DNA from: an uncultured Oscillibacter sp.
GTDB lineage: Bacteria; Bacillota; Clostridia; Oscillospirales; Oscillospiraceae
Assembly: GCA_900551885.1 (NCBI GenBank)
Contig: URXS01000012.1
Span: 1 to 31,031, forward strand
Reading direction: 5' to 3'
Length of the DNA stretch: 31,031 bases
In this document: piece by piece, positions 15,124 through 22,442 of the stretch
Position numbering within the stretch: position 1 is the stretch's first letter
Layout: every line of letters starts with the position of its first letter
Made by a program: the position numbers and the translations under genes
Notes under the pieces: generated by a model
The model's database searches: none
What the model saw: the letters and a program-made list of their open reading frames with translations, nothing else
What the model was told of the DNA's origin: nothing

Positions 15124-17760
15124 TTACGCCTCCATGGCCTTGGCAGACTCCTGGAGCTTGGCGATCAGCTCTTTATACTTGGCAGCCTTCTCCTTTTCGG
15201 CGTTGACCACCGCCTCAGGAGCACGGGAGACGAACTTCTCGTTGGAGAGCTTCTGCTCCACGATCCGCAGGCCGTTCTGGGCCTTCTCCAGCTCCTTGGC
15301 GATGCGCTCCCGCTCCGCCGCCAGGTCCACCAGCTCACTCAGGGGCAGATAGGCAGTGGCGTTGTGGGTGACTACGCTGACCTGTCCGGTCACATCTGCC
15401 GGGGCGGCATCCGCGAAGCGGACGGCGCTGGCATAAGCCAGACGCTCGATAAAGTGCAGGCCCTGCTGATAGATCTCCGGGGTGGCGGTGACAATCAGCA
15501 CCTCCGCCTTCTTGGAAGGCGGCACGTTCATCTCCGCACGCCGTGCACGAATGGCCTTGATGGTGTCCATGACGGCCTCCATGGCGGCCTCTTCCTCCGG
15601 GAAGCTCAGGCTCTCCTGATACTTGGGCCAGGCAGAGGTCATCAGGAAGTCGCCGGTATGGGGCAACGCCTGGAAGATCTCCTCGGTGATGAAGGGCATG
15701 AAGGGATGCAGCAGCTTTAAGAGCTCCGTCAGCACGTAGCAGAGGACGTTCTGGGCCACCAGCTTGGCCTTCTCGTCGGTGCCGTTCAGGCGGGTCTTGG
15801 TCAGCTCAATATACCAGTCGCAGTAGGTGTCCCACAGGAAGTCATAGACCTTGGCGGAGGCCACGCCGATCTCGTAGGCGTCCAGGTTCTCGGTGACCTC
15901 CTTCACCAGCGTGTTCAGTTTGGAGAGCACCCACTTGTCCTCTCGCTCCAGATCGGCGGCATCCGGCAGGGCGCACTGGTCGATGGTGAGGTTCATCATG
16001 ACGAAGCGGCTGGCATTCCAGACCTTGTTGGCGAAGTTCCGCATGGCCTCGCACTTTTCCGTGTAGAACCGGGTGTCATTGCCGGGGCTGTTGCCGGTGA
16101 TCAGGTTGAAGCGCAGGGCGTCGGCGCCGTACTTCTCCGCCATCTCCAGGGGGTCGATACCGTTGCCCAGGGACTTGGACATCTTGCGGCCCTTGTCGTC
16201 CCGGACCAGGCCGTGGATCAACACGGTGTGGAAGGGGATCTGGTGCATCTGCTCGCAGCCGGAGAAGATCATCCGGGCCACCCAGAAGAAAATGATATCA
16301 TAGCCGGTGATCATGACGGAGGTAGGATAGTAGAAGTCCAGGTCGGCGGTCTTGTCCGGCCAGCCCAGAGTGGAGAAGGGCCACAGGGCGCTGGAGAACC
16401 AGGTGTCCAACACGTCCGGGTCCCGGGTCAGGTGGGTGGAGCCGCACTTTTCGCACTTGGTGGGGTCCTCCCGGCTGACGTTGATGTGGCCGCACTCATC
16501 GCAGTACCAGGCGGGAATCTGATGGCCCCACCAGAGCTGGCGGGAGATGCACCAGTCATGGACGTTCTCCATCCAGTTGATATAGGTCTTGGAGAACCGC
16601 TCCGGGACGAACTTCACCTCGCCCTCCTTGACCACCCGCAGTGCCTCCTTGGCAAGAGGCTCCATCTTCACGAACCACTGGGCGGAGATCAGAGGCTCCA
16701 CGTCGTTGTGGCAGCGGTAGCAGGTGCCCACGTTGTGGTTGTAGGGCTCGGTCTTGACCAGATACCCCTGCTCCTCCAGGTCCTTGACGATGGCCTTGCG
16801 GCACTCATAGCGGTCCATGCCCACATAGGGCCCGCCGTTTTCGTTGATCTTGCCGTCGTCGCCGATGCAGCGGATGACCTCCAGGTTGTGGCGCAGGCCC
16901 ACCTCAAAGTCGTTGGGGTCGTGGGCCGGAGTCATCTTCACGGCGCCGGTGCCGAAGCCGATCTCGCAGTACTCGTCGCCCACAATGGGGATCTCCCGGT
17001 TCATGATGGGCAGGATGCAGGTTTTGCCGATCAGGTGCTTGAACCGCTCGTCCTCGGGGTTCACGGCCACGCCCGTATCGCCCATCATGGTCTCAGGCCG
17101 GGTGGTGGCGATGACCAGGTCGCCGGAGCCGTCCGTCAGCGGGTAGCGGATATACCACAGGTGGCCGGGCTTGTCCACATACTCCACCTCGGCGTCAGAG
17201 AGGGCGGTGGCGCAGTGGGGGCACCAGTTGATGATGCGGCTGCCCTTGTAGATCAGGCCCTTGTCGTACAGCTCGCAGAAGGTCTCCCGGACGGCCTTGG
17301 AGCAGCCCTCATCCATGGTGAAGCGGGAACGGCTCCAGTCGCAGGAGACGCCCATCTTCTTCTGCTGCTCCACGATGCGGTGGCCGTACGTCTCCTTCCA
17401 CTGCCAGACACGCTGGAGGAATTTCTCCCGGCCCAGATCGTAGCGGGTCAGGCCCTCCTTGGTGCGCAGCTCCTCCTCCACCTTGATCTGGGTGGCGATG
17501 CCGGCGTGGTCCACGCCGGGCAGCCACAGTGTAGAGTAGCCCTGCATCCGCTTGAAGCGGGTCAGGATGTCCTGGAGGGTGCAGTCCAGGGCGTGGCCCA
17601 TGTGAAGTTGGCCGGTGACGTTGGGGGGCGGCATGACGATGGAGAAGGGTTTCTTCTTGGGGTCCGGGTCGCCATTGAAGCAGCCGGCCTTTTCCCACAT
17701 CTCATAGATGCGCCCCTCCACCTGCTGGGGCTCATACACCTTTGGCAGTTCTTTTTTCAT
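15124..17760 (-). CDS. valS: Valyl-tRNA synthetase
   Basis: This 878-residue class I synthetase joins valine to tRNA-Val in the cytosol. The HIGH-type signature is HMGH in PPPNVTGQLHMGHAL (near residue 50), and the KMSKS loop is GRKMSKSLGNG. Between them lies the large CP1 editing domain that removes mischarged threonine, and zinc-binding cysteine clusters (CDECG...CEKCG). The C-terminus is a basic, Leu/Glu/Lys-rich coiled coil (about residues 810-875), usual for ValRS. Length is normal for the family. I chose the ATG at 17760 after AGGAGAG; the frame stays open to 17919, but that part is the T-box leader. Expression is controlled by uncharged tRNA-Val through the leader. Confidence 0.98.
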   Translation of the reverse strand: MKKELPKVYEPQQVEGRIYEMWEKAGCFNGDPDPKKKPFSIVMPPPNVTGQLHMGHALDCTLQDILTRFKRMQGYSTLWLPGVDHAGIATQIKVEEELRTKEGLTRYDLGREKFLQRVWQWKETYGHRIVEQQKKMGVSCDWSRSRFTMDEGCSKAVRETFCELYDKGLIYKGSRIINWCPHCATALSDAEVEYVDKPGHLWYIRYPLTDGSGDLVIATTRPETMMGDTGVAVNPEDERFKHLIGKTCILPIMNREIPIVGDEYCEIGFGTGAVKMTPAHDPNDFEVGLRHNLEVIRCIGDDGKINENGGPYVGMDRYECRKAIVKDLEEQGYLVKTEPYNHNVGTCYRCHNDVEPLISAQWFVKMEPLAKEALRVVKEGEVKFVPERFSKTYINWMENVHDWCISRQLWWGHQIPAWYCDECGHINVSREDPTKCEKCGSTHLTRDPDVLDTWFSSALWPFSTLGWPDKTADLDFYYPTSVMITGYDIIFFWVARMIFSGCEQMHQIPFHTVLIHGLVRDDKGRKMSKSLGNGIDPLEMAEKYGADALRFNLITGNSPGNDTRFYTEKCEAMRNFANKVWNASRFVMMNLTIDQCALPDAADLEREDKWVLSKLNTLVKEVTENLDAYEIGVASAKVYDFLWDTYCDWYIELTKTRLNGTDEKAKLVAQNVLCYVLTELLKLLHPFMPFITEEIFQALPHTGDFLMTSAWPKYQESLSFPEEEAAMEAVMDTIKAIRARRAEMNVPPSKKAEVLIVTATPEIYQQGLHFIERLAYASAVRFADAAPADVTGQVSVVTHNATAYLPLSELVDLAAERERIAKELEKAQNGLRIVEQKLSNEKFVSRAPEAVVNAEKEKAAKYKELIAKLQESAKAMEA

Positions 17761-17822
17761 GGTCTCTCTCCTGTTCTTGTGTTCTGATTGTCCCGGTATG
17801 AGACAGGCCCGGCGTCCAGGCA

Positions 17823-18086
17823 AACAAAAACGCCCTAGGCCTTTCGGCCCAGGGCGAACAGCAGTCCGCGGTACCACCTGGATTCGTGTCAAAAACACGC
17901 ACTCAGCGGGCGCCTTCACGCCCCTCCCCGGTAACGGGGGGATGCCGCCGGAGCTTACTTCCCGCTTCAGCTCCGATGCTCCGGGACGACTTCCCCGACG
18001 GCTTCACAGGCACTTCCACCAACCGCGCCCTCTCTCGGCATCCGCCCTCCGGGTACTGCTTCCCATCTTTGCAGTTCCAATATACC
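17823..18086 (-). promoter_or_regulatory. Valine T-box riboswitch leader of valS
   Basis: The leader RNA contains the T-box sequence TGGTACCGCGG (17876-17866). It ends in an intrinsic terminator: stem 17831-17841 with 17846-17856, then TTTTTGTTT. In Stem I, an AGTA on the 5' strand and a GAA on the 3' strand suggest the specifier-loop S-turn; the triplet after GAA is GTC (17990-17988), a valine codon matching the gene. The T-box can pair with uncharged tRNA-Val to form the antiterminator. The T-box element is seen directly; the specifier assignment is inferred. Confidence 0.93.
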
Positions 18087-18091
18087 GCTTT

Positions 18092-18120
18092 AGTATATCC
18101 TTCCCCGCCGGGATTGTCAA
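18092..18120 (-). promoter_or_regulatory. Promoter of the valS T-box transcript
   Basis: On the minus strand a perfect TTGACA (18120-18115), a 17-base spacer and TATACT (18097-18092) form a near-consensus vegetative promoter. It places the RNA start near 18085. Confidence 0.88.
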
Positions 18121-18145
18121 GAGGCCACCGCTGGGCAAATTTCAC

Positions 18146-18209
18146 GGAAAGTACGCTTGACATTTTCCGGTCAGCATGCTATGCTGACGATGGAAAGCAT
18201 ACTTTCCAT
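18146..18209. promoter_or_regulatory. Promoter and duplicated operator of the XRE regulator
   Basis: TTGACA (18157-18162), a 17-base spacer and TATGCT (18180-18185) form the plus-strand promoter. A palindrome GTCAGCAT-GCT-ATGCTGAC (18170-18188) covers the -10. A second, ATGGAAAG-CATA-CTTTCCAT (18190-18209), covers the start point. A near copy of the second, GGAAAGTACGCTT (18146-18158), overlaps the -35. Together they suggest autorepression by the XRE protein. Confidence 0.7.
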
Positions 18210-18234
18210 TTTGGGATGAGAGGAGTGTGAGGGG

Positions 18235-18438
18235 ATGAAGAACCGGCTGGAGGCACTGCGCAAGGAACGGGGTCTGCGGCAGGAGGAGCTGGCGGAGGCG
18301 TTGGAGGTCTCCCGGCAGACCATCGGCTCGCTGGAGAACGGGCGGTACAACCCCTCTATCCTGCTGGCCTTTAAGATCGCCCGATATTTTGATTTGACCA
18401 TCGAGGATATTTTCATCTATGAGGAGGACGAGGCATGA
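18235..18438 (+). CDS. XRE-family helix-turn-helix regulator, 67 residues
   Basis: The whole protein is one Cro/C1-type DNA-binding domain: RLEALRKERGLRQEELAEAL followed by the recognition helix region SRQTIGSLENGRYNPSI, then a terminal IARYFDLTIEDIFIYEE that closes the fold. This minimal form is common in Firmicutes beside small membrane proteins and drug-resistance or stress genes. The ATG at 18235 follows a GAGGAG/GAGGGG stretch. Its stop overlaps the next start by 4 bases (ATGA), so regulator and membrane protein are co-translated. The inverted repeats at its promoter suggest it represses its own operon; what relieves repression is unknown. Confidence 0.92.
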   Translation: MKNRLEALRKERGLRQEELAEALEVSRQTIGSLENGRYNPSILLAFKIARYFDLTIEDIFIYEEDEA

Positions 18439-18854
18439 AGCGGACAACCATCGCCTATTTGCTGGTGACAATCCTGGGCGCCCTTTTGGCGGCGGTCGGC
18501 CTACTGTCCGCTCGGGTGGATGCCCTGCCCCTCATCGTATCTAAAATACTGGCGCCCTTGGGCGCTACTGTCTTTGGCGTAGGTCTGGGCGGCCTCTTCG
18601 GCCAGGGCCTCCTGCAATCCGACCCGGTGCTGCGGCAGCGGGAGAAGGAACGCCATGACGAGCGCAACACCGCCATCCGCTACCGGGCGGAGGCCTGGTC
18701 GGGCAACGTCACCACCGTTCTGTTGGCCCTAGGTGGCGCCGTGTCCGGCTACATGGACGCGCCGCTGTGGGTCACCATCCTGCTGCTGGGCACCGCCGTT
18801 TTCAATGTACTGCTGAGCGGGGTATTCACCCTCTGGTTCCGGCGGAGAATGTGA
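18435..18854 (+). CDS. Small membrane protein, four segments (paralog 1)
   Basis: The 139-residue protein has two N-terminal membrane segments (about 7-25 and 33-58), a cytoplasmic linker with HDERNTAIRYRAEAWSG (about 74-90), and two C-terminal segments (about 92-107 and 112-134) ending in a basic RRRM. The DERNxxIRxxA motif is a recurring feature of small clostridial membrane proteins encoded beside XRE regulators. Their function is not known to me. The start overlaps the XRE stop by 4 bases. It shares the motif and an APLWVT stretch with the next gene, so the two are tandem paralogs. They may form a heteromeric membrane complex; this is inference. Confidence 0.8.
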   Translation: MKRTTIAYLLVTILGALLAAVGLLSARVDALPLIVSKILAPLGATVFGVGLGGLFGQGLLQSDPVLRQREKERHDERNTAIRYRAEAWSGNVTTVLLALGGAVSGYMDAPLWVTILLLGTAVFNVLLSGVFTLWFRRRM

Positions 18855-18866
18855 GGAGGCATTGTG

Positions 18867-19295
18867 ATGAAGGAAAAAAAGACATTGTACCGGACGCTGT
18901 TGGTTCTGGGCACGGGCCTTCTGGCCTTGTCCCTGGCCTTGGTACTCCTTCTGGAAGACCGCCTGCCCGATGCAGCCGGGGGCGCCATGATCGGCGTCAG
19001 CTCGGGCCTGGCCGCCATGGGTCTATCCAACCTTTTGATGCTGCGGCAGACGGAAAAGTACCCCTCCCTCGCCCGTCAGGCGGAGATCGAGGCCAAGGAC
19101 GAGCGAAACACCGCCATCCGCCGCCGGGCCAAGGCGGTCTCCGGTGAGGCCCTGCAATGGACGGTGCTGGGGGCGGCGTGGCTGTCCATTGCCCTGGGGG
19201 CGCCGCTGTGGGTGACCCTTGCGGCGGTGGGCGTGTTTGTGGGCAAGTCCGCCCTGGAGTGGTGCCTCATGGCCCGCTACCAGCGTCAGATGTGA
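18867..19295 (+). CDS. Small membrane protein, four segments (paralog 2)
   Basis: The 142-residue product repeats the plan of the previous gene: two hydrophobic segments (about 10-27 and 35-58), a linker with KDERNTAIRRRAKAVSG, and two more segments containing APLWVT. Outside these shared stretches the two paralogs have diverged strongly, so the duplication is old. I prefer the ATG at 18867, 7 bases from GAGGAGG; a GTG at 18864 is directly adjacent and possible. It is the last gene of the XRE operon. Confidence 0.8.
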   Translation: MKEKKTLYRTLLVLGTGLLALSLALVLLLEDRLPDAAGGAMIGVSSGLAAMGLSNLLMLRQTEKYPSLARQAEIEAKDERNTAIRRRAKAVSGEALQWTVLGAAWLSIALGAPLWVTLAAVGVFVGKSALEWCLMARYQRQM

Positions 19296-19330
19296 CCACT
19301 ATCTTTTCTCCAATAGAATCAAATGAAATC

Positions 19331-19359
19331 AAAAGAGGCCGCCCGGCTGGGCGGCCTCT
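19331..19359 (-). terminator. Intrinsic terminator of the cysteine-rich gene
   Basis: A perfect 11-base-pair GC-rich stem (19334-19344 with 19349-19359) and 4-base loop is followed on the minus strand by TTTTGATTTC. It lies 25 bases beyond the stop at 19384. On the plus strand no T-run follows, so it is a poorer terminator for the XRE operon. Confidence 0.75.
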
Positions 19360-19383
19360 CTGGCGTTGTGGGGCGCTGTGGAC

Positions 19384-20220
19384 TTATTTGTGGCAGCAGC
19401 AGCCCTTGGCGTCTTCGTAGTTCTCCGGGGTCTTGACGGTGTTGGGCGGGAAGAACTCGCCCACCGGGAAGTTGATGTTGCGGAACAGGGCGCAGGGGTC
19501 ATCGCAACCGTCGCCGCAGGCGCACTCCTTGTCGGGCATGCAGTAGTCGTACACCGGCACCAGTACCTGGGTGTCCCGCTCCAGGCGGACGATGGAGAAC
19601 TGGCCCAGGGTCACGTAGACCCGGCGGCCCTCGTCACCGCTGGACAGCTCGCCGGCGAAGCACTCGTTGATGAAGCTGGGCACCTCGCACAGGTCGCAGT
19701 CGCAATCCCGCCGGCCACAGCAATCCACAATCCGGGCGTCCAGGACGATGGGATCCACGGCCTCCACCACAGCGATGGGGGTGTTGGCCTCCCGGCCCAA
19801 CTGGGCATCGCACTCCCCGACCCGCATCTGGGAGGAGAAGATCTTGGCGCTGCCCTCGCTGCCAAACAGGATGGCTCGCTTGTCGAAGACGCACAGGCCC
19901 TCCACGGAGACAGGGCAGGAGCAGTTCAGGTAGGCCTGAAGGGTCACATGGTAGAAAAACCGCATATCCACGGTGTAGAAGCCCCGGTTGAAGCTGACGG
20001 GCTCCACATCCACGTAGACATACAGCAGCTTGGCGCTGCCCGCCTTGACAGACTGGGCGCGGTTCAACGTCTCCACACAGGACAGCTTCGGATAGAAGCG
20101 CAGGTCTTCGATGCAGTCTTTATCACGGCAGGAATCGAAGATCTTCCTGGTATGGATGCAAACCGCCTCTCGGATGCCGCAGGAATCCCCCACGGGACCG
20201 GGCATAACTTTCTCAGGCAT
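19384..20220 (-). CDS. Conserved cysteine-rich protein, possible spore-coat component
   Basis: The 278-residue protein has about 20 cysteines, several in pairs or clusters (CCGRRDCDCDLC, CACGDGCDDPC, a CCCHK terminus), and no signal peptide or membrane segment. The N-terminal half (CIHTRKIFDSCRDKDCIEDL, then VDVEPVSFNRGFYTVDMRFFYHV) is beta-rich and resembles a conserved clostridial protein of unknown function. Proteins with such cysteine content and no export signal are often spore-coat or exosporium components. A CATACACT box 53 bases upstream resembles the -10 of mother-cell sigma E/K promoters. The ribosome site GGAGG precedes the ATG at 20220. The coat assignment is inference; metal binding is an alternative. 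Confidence 0.8.
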   Translation of the reverse strand: MPEKVMPGPVGDSCGIREAVCIHTRKIFDSCRDKDCIEDLRFYPKLSCVETLNRAQSVKAGSAKLLYVYVDVEPVSFNRGFYTVDMRFFYHVTLQAYLNCSCPVSVEGLCVFDKRAILFGSEGSAKIFSSQMRVGECDAQLGREANTPIAVVEAVDPIVLDARIVDCCGRRDCDCDLCEVPSFINECFAGELSSGDEGRRVYVTLGQFSIVRLERDTQVLVPVYDYCMPDKECACGDGCDDPCALFRNINFPVGEFFPPNTVKTPENYEDAKGCCCHK

Positions 20221-20248
20221 TGCAATACCTCCTAAATAAGTAGCTGAA

Positions 20249-20299
20249 TGAAAGAGTGAGCTCTTTCAATCCAGTGTATGCGCCGCCCGCCGATGGGTG
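20249..20299 (-). promoter_or_regulatory. Candidate mother-cell (sigma E/K-like) promoter and leader hairpin
   Basis: On the minus strand CACC (20299-20296), a 15-base spacer and CATACACT (20280-20273) resemble sigma K (mACm / CATAnnnTA) or sigma E -10 elements. No vegetative -35/-10 pair is evident. Just downstream, TGAAAGAG-TGAG-CTCTTTCA (20268-20249) forms a hairpin in the leader. Confidence 0.35.
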
Positions 20300-20300
20300 C

Positions 20301-20329
20301 AAACGGGAGGCCCCTTTCGGAGCCTCCCG
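20301..20329 (-). terminator. Intrinsic terminator of the DUF3048 gene
   Basis: On the minus strand the stem 20329-20319 with 20314-20304 (11 base pairs, GAAA loop, one G-T pair) is followed by TTTG. It lies 19 bases beyond the stop at 20348. The T-run is short. Confidence 0.65.
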
Positions 20330-20347
20330 CTGAAAATCTTCCATTCC

Positions 20348-21424
20348 TCAATTGATGGTGGGGGTGCTGTCCCGTGGATTGATGATACAGATGTAGCTCT
20401 TTCCCTGGCCCAGTACCAGAGGTGTGCCATCTTCCATGGTGTAAACAAAGGGGCTGTACCGGTCCGCCCGGCTCCAGTGAATGGGTACCGACCTGCCGCC
20501 ACAGAAGAAGGTGCCCTTCCCCTCTCCGGTCAGCTTTGCCGTCATCCGGCCCGCCGTGTCCCCGGCGTTGACGTAGATGGAGGTCTCCAGCACCAGCACG
20601 TTGACAGCGGAGACCTGGATGCCGTCGGCACCGTCAATGTAAGGCCCATCGTATTGACCCACCAGATACGCGCCGGAGACGGCGTCGTAGTCAAAGGTAC
20701 CGGTCTTGTAATAGGAGAATTTCAGGGAGATGTGCTCTGCCGCCGTGCCTGCGGCGGGGGTGCCGTCCTCCGCGAAGGCCAGGGCCTCGGCATATCCCTC
20801 CTCATGCTGCCTGCGGAAATGGCCCTCCGCCAGATAGGCCAGGATCTTCTCCCCGGAGGTGACCATGCTGTGCTCGTAGCCCATGGTCTTTCGCCGCTCC
20901 TGGTCCCGCCAGAAGATCTCCGCATCGGACCCGCCGTTGACCCCGTCCATGTTGTCCACGTCCCAGGCGGAGATATCCCGGTAGGCCTCCGGGCTGCCGC
21001 CGGCGTGGACCAGCAGGGCATCGTGGGCCAGAGCCAATTCGATATAGTAGGGCCGGGTGGACCGGACGCTGCCCAAGGTGTCCACGCCCTCCAGGCTTTG
21101 ATATAGTGCCAGCATCCGGGTGATGCCACCCTCGGCAGGGACCTCGTAGATGATATCCGCCCTGGAGATGCCGATCTGGGGCTGGGCGGCCTTCAGATTG
21201 TTGAACATCACCGCCACCGGCCGGTCCGCCTCATAGACCTCCTCCATGGGCTCCCCGGTCAGCGGATTGGTACCGGCGGGGACGTATGGCCCCGGCGGCA
21301 GCTCTACCGGGGCCTCCACCGGGGAGTCCTCCGGCTCCGGCGTCTCCTCCGTCTGTCCGCCACAGGCCGCCAGGCTCAGCAGCATCAGTGCCACCAACAG
21401 CACACACTGCATCCGTCTGCCCAT
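20348..21424 (-). CDS. DUF3048 lipoprotein, YerB-like
   Basis: The 358-residue protein begins with a lipoprotein signal peptide; the lipobox LAAC puts the lipidated cysteine at residue 21, so the mature protein is tethered to the outer face of the membrane. A Pro/Glu linker leads into a DUF3048 domain, recognisable by NPLTGEP near the start, RPVAVMFNNLKAAQPQIGISRADIIYEVPAEGGITRMLALYQ, then SVRSTRPYYIELA and the HAGGSPEAY stretch. The C-terminal part (about 215-358) carries the paired YerB C-terminal domain (FDYDAVSGAYLV...). B. subtilis YerB is the relative; its role is unknown. It is monocistronic with its own promoter and terminator. Confidence 0.92.
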   Translation of the reverse strand: MGRRMQCVLLVALMLLSLAACGGQTEETPEPEDSPVEAPVELPPGPYVPAGTNPLTGEPMEEVYEADRPVAVMFNNLKAAQPQIGISRADIIYEVPAEGGITRMLALYQSLEGVDTLGSVRSTRPYYIELALAHDALLVHAGGSPEAYRDISAWDVDNMDGVNGGSDAEIFWRDQERRKTMGYEHSMVTSGEKILAYLAEGHFRRQHEEGYAEALAFAEDGTPAAGTAAEHISLKFSYYKTGTFDYDAVSGAYLVGQYDGPYIDGADGIQVSAVNVLVLETSIYVNAGDTAGRMTAKLTGEGKGTFFCGGRSVPIHWSRADRYSPFVYTMEDGTPLVLGQGKSYICIINPRDSTPTIN

Positions 21425-21458
21425 ACTTCCCGTCCCCCTTCTCGATTATGTTAACCTC

Positions 21459-21488
21459 ATGATACCCTTCCCTGTCCCCTGCCGTCAA
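21459..21488 (-). promoter_or_regulatory. Promoter of the DUF3048 gene
   Basis: On the minus strand TTGACG (21488-21483), an 18-base spacer and TATCAT (21464-21459) match the vegetative consensus at five of six positions each. The start codon is 35 bases downstream. Confidence 0.75.
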
Positions 21489-21541
21489 GACAAAATTCGA
21501 CAGTGGAAATTTTCGCTCTGTACGACAGCGGGATTTTGGAG

Positions 21542-21547
21542 TATAAT
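21542..21547 (+). promoter_or_regulatory. -10 element of the DUF4364 operon
   Basis: A perfect TATAAT lies 32 bases before the GTG start. No good -35 stands at the right distance (the best is CTGTAC, 18 bases away), so the promoter may be activator-dependent or weak. Confidence 0.5.
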
Positions 21548-21578
21548 AAATGAGAAAAAGCAGAAAGGAGGTGCCGCC

Positions 21579-22127
21579 GTGGCAGGCAGGGGCTTTATCC
21601 GCGACAAGCTGGAGATCAAATTTCTCATTCTCTACATCACTGCCAGGGTCATTGAACCCATTCCCTTTGACACGGTGCTGGACCTGACGCTGTGCGACGA
21701 CGCCATTGACTACTTTGATTTCTCCGAGTGTCTGGCAGACCTGGTAAAGACGGAGCACCTGACGCTGTCGGAGGACGGGCTCTACGCCATTACGGAAAAG
21801 GGCCTGCGCAACAGCCGCATCTGCGAATCCAGCCTCCCCTACTCCGTGCGGCTGCGGTGCGACAAGAATCTGGCGGCCTGCAACCGCAAGCTCCGGCGCA
21901 AGAGCCAAGTCAAAGCCTCCGTTACAAAACGGCCCAACGGCACCTACACCGCCGCCCTGGAGCTGGAGGACGACATGGGCAGCGTCATGGACCTGAAGCT
22001 GGCCATCCCCCGGGAGGACATGGCCAAGTTCCTGACGGAGCGATTCCGCAAAAGCCCGGAGCGACTGTACAGTGAGATCATGCGGGTGCTGATGTCCTCG
22101 GACCCGGAGGAGGAAAAGAGCGAGTGA
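21579..22127 (+). CDS. DUF4364 family protein (winged-helix-like)
   Basis: The 182-residue cytosolic protein matches DUF4364: an N-terminal winged-helix region (DKLEIKFLILYITARVIEPIPFDTVLDL, then a helix and a wing LTLSEDGLYAITEKG) and a C-terminal domain of beta-strands and helices. The fold suggests DNA binding, but no target is established. The start is a GTG at 21579, five bases after a near-perfect AAAGGAGGTG; the frame is open far upstream to 21246, but that overlaps the divergent promoter and is unlike the family. Two small membrane proteins follow on the same strand. Confidence 0.88.
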   Translation: MAGRGFIRDKLEIKFLILYITARVIEPIPFDTVLDLTLCDDAIDYFDFSECLADLVKTEHLTLSEDGLYAITEKGLRNSRICESSLPYSVRLRCDKNLAACNRKLRRKSQVKASVTKRPNGTYTAALELEDDMGSVMDLKLAIPREDMAKFLTERFRKSPERLYSEIMRVLMSSDPEEEKSE

Positions 22128-22128
22128 G

Positions 22129-22156
22129 GCCTCCCGGCAGAGGTGATTCCGGGAGG
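22129..22156 (+). other. Hairpin between the DUF4364 gene and the small membrane genes
   Basis: CCTCCCGG (22130-22137) pairs perfectly with CCGGGAGG (22149-22156) directly after the DUF4364 stop. No T-run follows, so it is not a clear terminator; it may lower readthrough or protect the upstream RNA end. Confidence 0.35.
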
Positions 22157-22196
22157 TTCCCAAATAGATTCTCTTTGGTGGAAAGGAGGAAGACCG

Positions 22197-22433
22197 ATGT
22201 TTTTCACGATCGTGATCTGCCTGCTGGGCGCCCTAGCCGGGGCCTGGTTCCGTTTTCTCACCCGGGAAAAGAACAGTGCCTGGCTGGTGACAGCCGTGCT
22301 GGCGGCCGCCGCCCTGGCCCTGTTTCTGCTGAAGCCTTCGGGACAGGAATTTTTCGCCATCTGGGCCGGCGTCATCGCCGCCGCGGCGGCGGGCGCCCTG
22401 GTCTGCGGCGCAACCCTGCGGTTGCGGAGATAA
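22197..22433 (+). CDS. Small membrane protein, 78 residues
   Basis: The family is not recognised. The ATG at 22197 follows AAAGGAGGA with good spacing, which supports translation. Three hydrophobic stretches (about residues 2-18, 27-44 and 50-72) with a basic loop (RFLTREK) and a basic terminus (RLRR) make an integral membrane protein likely. An in-frame ATG at 22143 would precede the ribosome site and is rejected. It sits two bases from the ribosome site of the next small membrane gene, so both are probably made together. Confidence 0.65.
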   Translation: MFFTIVICLLGALAGAWFRFLTREKNSAWLVTAVLAAAALALFLLKPSGQEFFAIWAGVIAAAAAGALVCGATLRLRR

Positions 22434-22442
22434 GGAGGCACT

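Noticed and set aside
16213..17787. A 524-codon open frame antisense to valS.
   Set aside because: Composition shadow of a definite housekeeping gene; no ribosome site or known domain.
17761..17919. N-terminal extension of valS.
   Set aside because: It overlaps the T-box sequence and terminator of the leader, and a normal start with ribosome site exists at 17760.
21246..21578. N-terminal extension of the DUF4364 protein.
   Set aside because: It runs across the DUF3048 coding end and the divergent promoters; the GTG at 21579 has a near-perfect ribosome site.
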